Source: JAKZVK01 sp965248255 (GTDB lineage: Bacteria; Acidobacteriota; Terriglobia; Bryobacterales; UBA6623). From it: a stretch of DNA of 64,000 bases. The stretch covers positions 2,232,001-2,296,000 of the forward strand of contig CBDFIW010000004.1 of the NCBI GenBank assembly GCA_965248255.1, given 5' to 3'. The position numbers were made by a program, and so were the translations under genes. Numbering within the stretch: the stretch's first letter is position 1; every line of letters starts with the position of its first letter. Shown piece by piece: positions 52,219-59,913 of the stretch. A model generated the notes under the pieces. The model had not been told where the DNA came from. It searched no databases and worked only from the letters and a program-made list of their open reading frames with translations.

Positions 52219-52809
52219 CTATCCTTCGCCGCCGCGGATCTTATCGAGAAAGAGCTCATGAACACGGGTGTCGCCGGTCAGCTCAGGGTGGAACGTGGCG
52301 GCCAGGTGATGCCCCTGCTCGACGAGCACGGGACGGGAATCAACAGCGGCCAGCACCGTCACGCCTTGATCAACCCCGCGGATGATCGGCGCACGGATGA
52401 AAACGGTCTCCAGCTCTCCCGGCCCGGTACGCTCGGCGAATTCCGGGCTGGGCTCGATCCGTTGAATGAAGCTATCCACCTGGCGGCCGTAGGCGTTTCG
52501 CTCAACGCTAATGTCCATCAACCCAAAGCTTCGCTGCGAGGGAGCCGTGACCTGGCGGGCCATCAGAATCGCACCGGCACAGGTGCCAAACAGCGGCCGC
52601 CGGCGGCCGAAATCAAGCAGCGCGTCATAGAGACCCAGATCATCGATCAGCTTGAGCATGGTGGTGCTCTCGCCACCGGGCAAGATCAGCCCATCGATGC
52701 CCGCCAGCTGTCTGGCCTCGTTGACGTACTCGAATTCAACACCAAGAGCCCGGAGAAGATGGCCGTGCTGTTCGAAGTCGCCTTGCAGCGAACAAACTCC
52801 GACTTTCAT
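52219..52809 (-). CDS. pdxT: Pyridoxal 5'-phosphate synthase glutaminase subunit
   Basis: 196-aa class I glutamine amidotransferase. MKVGVCSLQGDFEQHGHLL; oxyanion region LILPGGESTTM; nucleophile PLFGTCAGAILMA (Cys); HPELTGDTRVHELFL supplies His and Glu. It gives ammonia to PdxS in the DXP-independent vitamin B6 pathway. 144 bp downstream of pdxS on the same strand. Confidence 0.96.
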   Translation of the reverse strand: MKVGVCSLQGDFEQHGHLLRALGVEFEYVNEARQLAGIDGLILPGGESTTMLKLIDDLGLYDALLDFGRRRPLFGTCAGAILMARQVTAPSQRSFGLMDISVERNAYGRQVDSFIQRIEPSPEFAERTGPGELETVFIRAPIIRGVDQGVTVLAAVDSRPVLVEQGHHLAATFHPELTGDTRVHELFLDKIRGGEG

Positions 52810-52953
52810 GCGGATCGCGATTCCCTTGGGTAGGGAAGAGAACCCCTGAGGGGCTGTACTACTATCACTGAGTTTTTTGTTCCGGCGCGACGATTCCGCC
52901 GACGGAAGGCCCGTTCAAGATTCTTTCACAACCCCTTGAGACTCCGGACCAGG

Positions 52954-53838
52954 CTACCAGCCCCTCGTCTGCAGCAACTCGCCTTCTTCCATCTGCGCGA
53001 CGGATTGACCGCGCATGGCGTCTCCGAGTTCTTCGCAGGCTTCGAGCAGCTTCTCAGGATCGTTGTAGTAGGTAGCAGCCTTGACGATCGCCTTGGCGCG
53101 CACTTCGGGGTCCTCGGATTTGAAGATGCCCGAGCCCACGAAAACCGCCTCGGCGCCAAGCTGCATCACCAGCGCGGCGTCGGCCGGGGTGGCGATGCCT
53201 CCGGCCGAAAAGTTAGGCACCGGCAGCTTGCCGTGCTCGGCAACGTACTCGACCAACTCGAGCGGCGCCTGTAGGTTCTTGGCCGCCGTGGGCAACTCCT
53301 CCTTCGACATCACCGTGAGCTGCTTCATCTGCGTTTGGATGGCGCGCATGTGGCGCACGGCTTCGACAATGTCGCCCGAGCCGGCTTCGCCCTTGGTACG
53401 AATCATCGCGGCACCCTCGCCGATACGCCGTAGCGCCTCACCCAAGTTCCGCGCGCCACAGACGAAGGGGATCTTGAACGACCGCTTTTCGATGTGATGC
53501 GCCTCATCAGCAGGCGTGAGCACTTCGCTCTCGTCGATGTAGTCGACCTTGAGCGCTTCGAGAACCTTGGCCTCCATGAAGTGGCCAATGCGCGCCTTGG
53601 CCATGACCGGGATGCTGACCGTCTCCATGATCTCGCGGATCTTGGCGATGCTCGCCATGCGCGCGACGCCGCCTTCTTTGCGGATGTCGGCGGGCACTCG
53701 CTCCAGCGCCATCACCGAGGTTGCGCCGGCTGTCTGTGCGATCTTCGCCTGCTCGGCATTGGTGACGTCCATGACTACGCCGCCCTTGAGCATTTCGGCC
53801 AAGCCGATCTTCAATCGTAAGTGGTCATCCAAGTACAT
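52954..53838 (-). CDS. pdxS: Pyridoxal 5'-phosphate synthase subunit
   Basis: 294-aa (beta/alpha)8 synthase combining ribose-5-phosphate, glyceraldehyde-3-phosphate and ammonia. Start at MYLDDHLRLKIGLAEMLKGG, with GGGAGG upstream. Motifs: GGVVMDVTNAEQAKIAQ, VMALERVPADIRKEGGVARM, IPVMAKARIGHF, DYIDESEVLTPADE, RTKGEAGSGDIVEAVRHMR and NFSAGGIATPADAALVMQLGAEAVFVGSGIFKS. Active-site lysines (AKAR; RTKGEAG) present. Confidence 0.97.
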   Translation of the reverse strand: MYLDDHLRLKIGLAEMLKGGVVMDVTNAEQAKIAQTAGATSVMALERVPADIRKEGGVARMASIAKIREIMETVSIPVMAKARIGHFMEAKVLEALKVDYIDESEVLTPADEAHHIEKRSFKIPFVCGARNLGEALRRIGEGAAMIRTKGEAGSGDIVEAVRHMRAIQTQMKQLTVMSKEELPTAAKNLQAPLELVEYVAEHGKLPVPNFSAGGIATPADAALVMQLGAEAVFVGSGIFKSEDPEVRAKAIVKAATYYNDPEKLLEACEELGDAMRGQSVAQMEEGELLQTRGW

Positions 53839-54062
53839 GACACCCTCCCGGCAGTCCAAGACCGCCTATCGTTATTCCCGCGGCACCCTAATTGTCCAGC
53901 GCCCTATTTCTCGACGCCCCAAGAGCCCTCTGCCGCTCCGTGGCACCCATCATCTTAGCGCCGCGCGCGGCCGTCAGCAAGAAAAGGATTTGAACGAAGC
54001 CTTCGGCAGACGCTTCGCGTGGGAGTAAGCGGAGAGAAGACGTAAAGATAGGCGTAAGGTCG

Positions 54063-54083
54063 GGACACCACAAGGAGGTGTCC
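54063..54083 (+). promoter_or_regulatory. Hairpin over the recombinase ribosome binding site
   Basis: GGACACC (54063-54069), loop ACAAGGA, GGTGTCC (54077-54083). The hairpin includes the AAGGAGG Shine-Dalgarno and ends one base before ATG 54085, so it could hide the ribosome site and damp expression. Confidence 0.55.
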
Positions 54084-54084
54084 G

Positions 54085-54969
54085 ATGACACAGTTACGCC
54101 GACAGATGCTCGAGGAACTCGAGCGTCGCAACGACTCCACGACCACGGTTCGCGCCTACATCCGCACCGTCGAAGACTGGGCGCGCTATTTCAAGCGGCG
54201 GACCGACCGGCTAGGGCCGCAGCACATCCGCCAGTATCAAGCGCACCTGTTTCGCAATCGCAAGCTCGCCGCCAACACCGTGGCGCAACGCGTGGCGGCG
54301 CTGCGGTTCTTCTACATCCAGACGCTCGGACAAGAGTGGAACCTGGATCGAGCGCCCTACCCGAAGAGACCGCGCCAACTGCCCAACATCCTCTCGCCCC
54401 AACAAGTCGCTCGTCTGATCAACGCCGCCGACAGCGCCTTCCACCGCATGATCGTGATGACGCTCTACGCCACCGGGGTGCGCCGGGCCGAGTTGACGCA
54501 GCTTCAGATCCAGGATGTCGACTCCGAGCGCATGGTCGTGCACGTTCGCGGCGGCAAGGGCCGCAAAGACCGCGACGTGATGCTCTCCGAGCCGTTGCTG
54601 GTCAACTTGCGCGAGCACATTCGCCGACTACGGCGCAGGCCCAAGCAGTGGCTGTTCCCCGGCGGGAAGTGGCACATCAGCGATGATCCGATCACGAGCA
54701 ACGTGCCCTAGCTCGCTTGCAGCCACGCTGCCAAGAGGGCCGGCATCACCAAACCCGCCCACCCCCACATCCTGCGTCATTGCTTCGCCACGCACCTGCT
54801 CGAAGCCGGAGCGGACTTGCGCACGATTCAGATGCTGCTCGGTCATCGCGACCTGGAAGAGACGGCGCGGTATCTGCATCTGTCGGCGCGCCACCTCAGC
54901 AACGTCCCCAGCCCGCTGGACTCGTTGGAGCTGGCCTCAACCGACAAAGACGATCCCGAGACAACGTAG
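54085..54969 (+). pseudogene. Tyrosine recombinase of an IS91-type unit, in-frame amber
   Basis: N-terminal SAM-like core-binding domain (LEELERRNDSTTTVRAYIRTVEDWARYFK) and catalytic Arg in YATGVRRAELTQL. TAG at 54709-54711 interrupts the frame, which continues as AGITKPAHPHILRHCFATHLLEAGADLRTIQMLLGHRDLEETARYLH (His-x-x-Arg, His and Tyr) to TAG 54969. Relatives are commonly found directly upstream of IS91 transposases. The early stop removes the second half of the active site, so this copy is inactive. Confidence 0.85.
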
Positions 54970-55785
54970 ATGGAGGGGCCGCCGCTGGAGGTGGCCGATC
55001 TGGTTCGCGCCGCCGGGGAAGGCTTCCTTCTCAGAAGCCGCAAGTGGCTTTGCGGACAGCACCGCAAGGTGTTGTCGGCGATCGAGCGTTGCCGCACCGC
55101 CGCGCTCGGCGGTCATCGCCTCCGCTGCGATGACTGCGACCATGAACCGCCCCTCGTCTACAACTCGTGTTTAGACCGCCATTGTCCCAAGTGCCAGGCC
55201 CACATCCGCAAGCGTTGGTTGGAAGCTCGACACCAAGAGCTGCTTCCGGTGCGCTACCTGCACGTCGTGTTCACCTTGCCGCGAGTCCTCTCGCAGCTGG
55301 CCTTACAGAACAAGGATGCGATCTACTCGCTGCTGCTGCGAGCGAGCGCACACACGCTGCTCGCAGTCGCTCGCGATCCCCGCCATCTCGGCGCCCAGAT
55401 CGGCTTCTTCTCGATCTTGCATACCTGGAATCAGCGCCTCCAGGGACACGCCCACGTCCATACGGTCGTTCCCGCCGGCGGTCTCTCGCTCGACCACAGC
55501 CGTTGGATCGACGCGCCGTCGAAGAACTTCTTCCTGCCTAAGGAAGTCTTAGCCGAGGTCTTCCGCGGCAAGTTCATCGACAGCTTGCGGAAGGCCTTCG
55601 CCCAGGGCAAGCTACGCTTCTACGGGCGGTTCGCACCGCTCGATCGAGAGCGTGAGTTCAATGCGTTTGTGCGGAGCTTGTACCGCACCCAGTGGGTGGT
55701 CGAAGTGCGGTCGTCCTTCGGAGACCCGGGACGGGCCTTCGAGTACTTGAGCCGCTACACCACCGCCTCGCCATCTCGAACCAGT
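54970..55785 (+). pseudogene. IS91-family HUH transposase, 3' truncated
   Basis: ATG 54970 directly follows the recombinase stop. Zinc-binding N terminus HRLRCDDCDHEPPLVYNSCLDRHCPKCQ; HUH motif LQGHAHVHTVVPAGGLS; then VLAEVFRGKFIDSLRKAF. Near 55762 a missing base changes RYTHRLAISNQ into RYTTASPSRTS, and at ~55780 the sequence passes into the truncated ISNCY copy. The catalytic Tyr region is lost. Non-functional. Confidence 0.85.
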
Positions 55786-56413
55786 CGCAGTACAACGCCT
55801 TGGGAACGCCGTGTTGGCGCACCCAGGCTTGGAGCAGATCGGCCGCGGCCCAGGTCGTTTCCTGGCCCGAGAAGCGGCACAGTGCAAGACCGGTCGCGTC
55901 ATCGACAAAGTTCATCAAACAGGCTTTCGGGCCGCGTCCTTCCAGCCAGTGGTGGTGCGAACCGTCGAGTTGAATCAGCTCGCCGAAGTGCGCTTTGCGT
56001 TGCCGCCGGCTGCGATGCGGTGGGCGCTTGCGACTCCGGCTCCACAGGCCCGCCGCGAGCATCCAGCGCCGCAGCGTTTCGCGCGGCACTTCCAGGCCCT
56101 GATCGGCTGCCAGATGTTCCGACGCCAGCGTCGGCCCGCAGCGCTCGTGCCCCTCGCCCGCATAGTTTGCGTGCACCAACTCGAGAACCTGCTCGCGGCG
56201 CTTGTCATCGGCTCGGTTCGAAGCGCGGCCGACGTTACCGTGCACCAAAGCCTTGACCCCGCCTGCTCGGTAACGCTTGTTGAGCCGCTTCGCTTGGCGG
56301 TAGCTGACCTCCAGCAGTGCGGTGGCTTCGGTCAACTTCAGTTCCCCTCGTTTCACTCGGCTCAGCACTTCGCCGCGCCTCAACTCCTTGGCACTCATCC
56401 ATGTCCTTCCCAA
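55781..56413 (-). pseudogene. ISNCY transposase, N-terminal fragment
   Basis: First ~210 codons (MGRTWMSAKELRRGEVLS to GVPKALYCDW) of the 426-aa transposase at 13024; then runs into IS91 antisense sequence. Matches the first copy except for a patch: LASEHLAADQGLEVPRETLRR replaces LAAEQLQQDHGLEVSVRTLRR (about 56083-56130). The second Asp is retained but the catalytic Glu is lost. Confidence 0.88.
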
Positions 56414-56466
56414 TCTTTCACCTCCTCGCAGAGGTCCAGATTAGGGGACATTATCATTGGGCTTCA
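55781..56466 (-). mobile_element. ISNCY (IS1202-like) element, truncated second copy
   Basis: ~686 bp nearly identical to the transposase N-terminal half and right end of the element at 12.8-14.4 kb, same orientation. The left two-thirds are missing; the junction with IS91 is at about CCAGTCGCAGTAC. Its outer end has only one terminal unit (TGAAGCCCAATGATAATGTC), where the complete copy has two. Confidence 0.88.
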
Positions 56467-56575
56467 CAGAAAAGGATTTCTCATTTTCCAGGCGTCCAGT
56501 TCTAGATGATCCACGAAGTAGGGCCGAGAACGTTCCTCGGGACGGCGGGTCAAGCCGCGGAGCTATAATCGCAGC

Positions 56576-57229
56576 TTGCATTCGCGCGGTTGGTTCATCA
56601 GTTTCGAGGGCATCGACGGGAGTGGGAAGACCACACAGCTCGAGCGGCTTGCAAAGAAGCTCAAGGCCCAGGGCCACACCGTCGTCGTCGCTCAGGAACC
56701 CGGCGGCACTCGCGTGGGCCGGGAGATCCGCCGGCTGCTGCTCGATGCCGCCAGCACGGACCTCGGCGCCATCCCGGAGTTGCTGCTCTACTTCACCGCG
56801 CGCGCACAAAACATCGAGCAGGTGATTCTGCCGGCCCTCGAAGCCGGCTCCCTGGTGCTCTGCGACCGCTTCACCGACGCCACGGTGGCCTACCAGGCCT
56901 ACGGACGCGAGCTGGGAGTGGAAACGGTCCGGCGCATCGAGCAAGTCGCTTGCCAGGGCGTGAAGCCCGACCTCACCCTCTTGCTCGATATCGATCCGGC
57001 GACCGGACTCCGCCGCGCACTCGACCGCAATCGCAAGCAGACACACGATGAAAGCCGCATGGAGCGCCAAAACCTGGCGTTCTACCAGCGTGTGCAGCAG
57101 GGCTACCGGGAGCTAGGCATTGCCGAGCCCGAGCGCATCCGGCAGATCGACGGGCGGGGTCCGGTCGACCAAGTCGCGGCGGCCGTGGAATCGGCAGTCG
57201 CGAGCTTTCTGGAAAGCCGTCGGCCATGA
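56576..57229 (+). CDS. tmk: Thymidylate kinase
   Basis: 217-aa dTMP kinase. Start taken at TTG 56576 (MHSRGWFISFEGIDGSGKTTQLERL); no closer ATG exists before the P-loop. P-loop FEGIDGSGKTT; dTMP-binding EPGGTRVGREIR; DRFTDATVAYQAYGRELG (DRY-like motif); LLLDIDPATGLRRALDRNR lid. Makes dTDP for DNA synthesis. Overlaps holB by 4 bp. Confidence 0.94.
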   Translation: MHSRGWFISFEGIDGSGKTTQLERLAKKLKAQGHTVVVAQEPGGTRVGREIRRLLLDAASTDLGAIPELLLYFTARAQNIEQVILPALEAGSLVLCDRFTDATVAYQAYGRELGVETVRRIEQVACQGVKPDLTLLLDIDPATGLRRALDRNRKQTHDESRMERQNLAFYQRVQQGYRELGIAEPERIRQIDGRGPVDQVAAAVESAVASFLESRRP

Positions 57230-58314
57230 CCTTCTCTGACTTCGTCGGCAACGAAAAGATCGTCGAAGCCGTGCGCCGCATGATCGCCGAAGACCGCCTG
57301 CCGCAAACGCTGCTGTTCGCCGGGCCGAGCGGGACCGGCAAAGCGACGTTGGCACGGCTCTTGGCCGCGGCCTTGCTGTGCCGCGAGACGCCCGGCGAGC
57401 CCTGCGGCGCCTGTCGCTCGTGCCTGCGCGTGCTCCAGGCGGATCTCTCCAGCGAACCGTTCCAGGAACAGTTTGCCCAACGGGAGAAGCTGCCCCCCGC
57501 GAAGCGGGCCGAAAGTCCCCTTATCATCTCGACCCATCCCGACTTCCTGATCTTCCCGCCGGACGGCCCGCTACGGCTCATCACCATCGAGCAAGCGCGC
57601 CGGCTGCGCCAGGCCGCGCAGTTCGGCCCCTCCGAAGGCAAGCGGCGGGTCTTTGTCATCGACCACGCCGACCGCGCCAACAACGAAGCCGCCAACTCGT
57701 TGCTGAAAACCCTCGAGGAGCCGGCCCCCGCACTCACTCTGGTGCTGACCGCCGAGAACTCGTACGACCTGTTGCCGACCATACGTTCGCGCTCCATCCC
57801 GTTCTACTTCACACCGCTCTCAGCCGCGGAAATGGAGCGCTTCTTTGATACGCGCCCCGACGTCCCTGAAAAGGATCGTCCCCGCCTTGCCGGCTGGGCG
57901 CAAGGCAGCCCCGGACGCGCCCTGACCATCGACGTCGATGTCTACCTCGATCGACGCGCCGTCATGCTGACCTTGACACGCACCGCGCTCTCGAGCAGCA
58001 GCTTCGCCGAGCTCCTCACGCAGACCGAAAGGATCGCCCGTAAAACTCAAGAGAAACTTGACGTACTCACCGACATGCTCTTCGGGCTGCTGCAAGACCT
58101 TCTCCGCCTGAGGCTCACACCCCACCGCCCTCTCGTCAACGAGGACATCCGCGACGAGCTTGCCGTGCTCGCCGTCAGAACTTCGTTCCGGTGGATCGAG
58201 AAAGCCGTCGATGGCTTGCGTGAGATCGAGCGTCTCCAGCGGCGCAACATCCAGAAGCAAATCGCCCTCGAAGCCCTAGCCATCGATTTGCGAACGACGA
58301 CGGCCGCCCCGTAG
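57226..58314 (+). CDS. holB: DNA polymerase III delta' subunit
   Basis: 362-aa clamp-loader subunit. MTFSDFVGNEKIVEAVRRMIAEDRLPQTLLFAGPSGTGKATLARLLA (P-loop), zinc-binding CRETPGEPCGACRSC, RRVFVIDHADRANNEAANSLLKTLEEPAPALTLVLTAENSYDLLPTIRSRSIPFYF (delta'/sensor-1 SRS). The C-terminal third is helical. The tmk-holB pair is common in bacteria. Confidence 0.93.
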   Translation: MTFSDFVGNEKIVEAVRRMIAEDRLPQTLLFAGPSGTGKATLARLLAAALLCRETPGEPCGACRSCLRVLQADLSSEPFQEQFAQREKLPPAKRAESPLIISTHPDFLIFPPDGPLRLITIEQARRLRQAAQFGPSEGKRRVFVIDHADRANNEAANSLLKTLEEPAPALTLVLTAENSYDLLPTIRSRSIPFYFTPLSAAEMERFFDTRPDVPEKDRPRLAGWAQGSPGRALTIDVDVYLDRRAVMLTLTRTALSSSSFAELLTQTERIARKTQEKLDVLTDMLFGLLQDLLRLRLTPHRPLVNEDIRDELAVLAVRTSFRWIEKAVDGLREIERLQRRNIQKQIALEALAIDLRTTTAAP

Positions 58315-58683
58315 CGCCACCGCACTTCCTGCCCAGCCGCGACCGTGAGCATCTATGTAGCGAGATTCTTGCCAAAACTGGCAGGAAACCTCTGGACGGA
58401 AATCAGAGCCCCACCCGTCAGGGTGGGGTCAACCCGCGCCGAAACACGGAAACCGCTCTGACCGATGGCTCCGTGGCCTCTCCAACCGTTGCGAGTCCTC
58501 GACGGTTTGTGCTATTCAGTAGGACAACTCGAAAGCGAAGTTGCTTTCCCAGCCAGGCTAGTAAGCCAGGGTTCGCCGGCCCAGTATCTGACAGGCCAGG
58601 TTTCGATCTCGAGGCCCCCGTCTCGAACGAGCCCTTGTGGTGTGCAAGCTGGCTGGCCACGCCCTTTCCTGGAGCGTTCGCTA
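58315..58683. other. Leader region of the Hfq-like gene; no other gene seen
   Basis: 369 bp. Contains a small inverted repeat TTGCCA-AAAC-TGGCAG (about 58370) and a strong hairpin GCCCCACCC-GTCA-GGGTGGGG (58409-58430). The latter could terminate the tmk-holB transcript, though a T-run is lacking. No promoter could be assigned. Confidence 0.45.
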
Positions 58684-59169
58684 ATGGCAGAAGCAGAAGA
58701 GATCAACCACCGCAAACTCATTCGACCTTCGCTCACCGCGATGAGAGAGCAGCTCGCCGAGGAGAAGCAGCGCAAGGCGTCTCAGCGAAAGGGGCCCCGG
58801 CGCAGTGCATCCCAGCGCAACCCACCTCACAAGAATTCTTCGCCGCGAGCCAAGCGCTCTGCGCCCGCCGACCACACCAACGCGGAGAGTTTCTATTTTG
58901 TAAAACAAATGCAGAACCAGACACCGATGGTACTGGTTCTGACTGATGGCGAGGAAGTGCACGGCACGATCGAGTGGTACGACCGCGCCTGCGTCAAAAT
59001 CCGCCGCGGCGGCGACGCCAATCTGCTTATCTACAAGGACAGCATCAAGTACCTCTACAAGGCCGAAGAGACCCCGACGCCAGGCCCGCAAGAGCCGGCC
59101 CCGCAAGAAGCGGCCCAGTCGAACGGCAGCGCCGCCGGTGAAGCCGCCTCAACCGACAACGACCAATGA
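58684..59169 (+). CDS. Hfq-like RNA chaperone with long basic N-terminal extension
   Basis: 161-aa protein. Start at ATG 58684 (MAEAEEINHRKLIRPSL). Residues 1-~66 are basic and probably disordered (EKQRKASQRKGPRRSASQRNPPHKNSSPRAKRSAP). Residues ~67-126 fit an Sm fold: NAESFYFVKQMQNQTPMVLVLTDGEEVHGTIEWYDRACVKIRRGGDANLLIYKDSIKYLYK. The Sm1 G-x-I-x-x-x-D and an Sm2-like IYKDSI (for Hfq YKHAI) are visible. A ~35-residue acidic/Pro-rich tail follows. It overlaps the convergent lutC end by 21 bp. Could be Hfq itself in this lineage. Confidence 0.72.
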   Translation: MAEAEEINHRKLIRPSLTAMREQLAEEKQRKASQRKGPRRSASQRNPPHKNSSPRAKRSAPADHTNAESFYFVKQMQNQTPMVLVLTDGEEVHGTIEWYDRACVKIRRGGDANLLIYKDSIKYLYKAEETPTPGPQEPAPQEAAQSNGSAAGEAASTDNDQ

Positions 59170-59778
59170 CACCTCGCGCGGCCCGTGCACCCCGAGGGTG
59201 AGGATCATCTCGATATCGCCCGTGCGGCTCGGACCGCCGATCAGCGCCATCGAACTCGTCAGCGCGGCGGGATCGGGCATAGTCAGAAAGAGCTCGTCCA
59301 AGCCGCTCAGCACGCGCTCGACCGAAACCACGGCAATGTGGCTGGGTGGCAGCAGGGACACCAGCCTCTCCTGTTCGGCCGACGAAACCATGACCAATGC
59401 CCCGGGATCCGCCAGCGCGTAGGCCGCCCCGCTGACACCAACCTCCACTTCCGCGCACAGCCGCCGCATTTCTCCCGTGTCGGTAACGCCGGAGTGAACG
59501 TTGGGCAAGTCCGTGATTCCGAGCGATTCCAAGATCGGATCGTTGGAAGCAATCGCCCGTCGCCCATCGAGCCGCGAGGCGACAAACTCCCGCGCGGCCT
59601 CTGCGGAGCGCGCGCGCAGGTGGTCGCCCGGGAAGTTCTCCAAGAAAGTTCGCGCCCGCTCCGTTTGGCTGCACTCAGGCGGCATCAAACGCACGGGGGG
59701 CGGAAGCTCGGGCGCCTGCCCGCTGCGCCGTCCCAGCGCGGCCCGCACCTTGTTGAGGATCTGTTCCCGATCAGGCAT
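59149..59778 (-). CDS. lutC: LUD-domain lactate utilisation protein C
   Basis: 209-aa LutC/YkgG-family protein. Features: MPDREQILNKVRAALGRR, EFVASRLDGRRAIASNDPIL, GVTDTGEMRRLCAEVEVGVSGAAYALADPGALVMVSSAEQERLVSLLPPSHIAVVSVERVLSGLDEL, and the C-terminal SSMALIGGPSRTGDIEMILTLGVHGPREVSLVVV, which is the family signature. With LutA and LutB it forms an L-lactate oxidising complex. Last gene of the operon. Confidence 0.92.
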   Translation of the reverse strand: MPDREQILNKVRAALGRRSGQAPELPPPVRLMPPECSQTERARTFLENFPGDHLRARSAEAAREFVASRLDGRRAIASNDPILESLGITDLPNVHSGVTDTGEMRRLCAEVEVGVSGAAYALADPGALVMVSSAEQERLVSLLPPSHIAVVSVERVLSGLDELFLTMPDPAALTSSMALIGGPSRTGDIEMILTLGVHGPREVSLVVVG

Positions 59779-59802
59779 CTACACTCGTTCTTCGTGACGG
59801 TG

Positions 59803-59905
59803 GAAAAATGGGGACTGTACCGAGCGGCACCCAGGTAACTTCTCCGCTTTCGAATCTGAGACGCGGCGCGAAGCGGACCGTCCTCATTTTTTCCCCATTT
59901 TTTTC
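59803..59905. repeat. MITE-like inverted-repeat element between lutB and lutC
   Basis: GAAAAATGGGGACTGTACC (59803-59821) faces GGACCGTCCTCATTTTTTC (59875-59893), imperfect ~18-bp terminal inverted repeats around a GC-rich core containing GACGCGGCGCGAAGC; CCCCATTTTTTT follows. The design resembles a REP/RAYT-type or MITE element. It fills most of the 135-bp spacer. Confidence 0.6.
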
Positions 59906-59913
59906 AAAGCCCC

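Noticed and set aside
58409..58430. Rho-independent terminator after holB
   Set aside because: Strong hairpin but no following T-run, and ~95 bp past the stop; left as a hairpin only.
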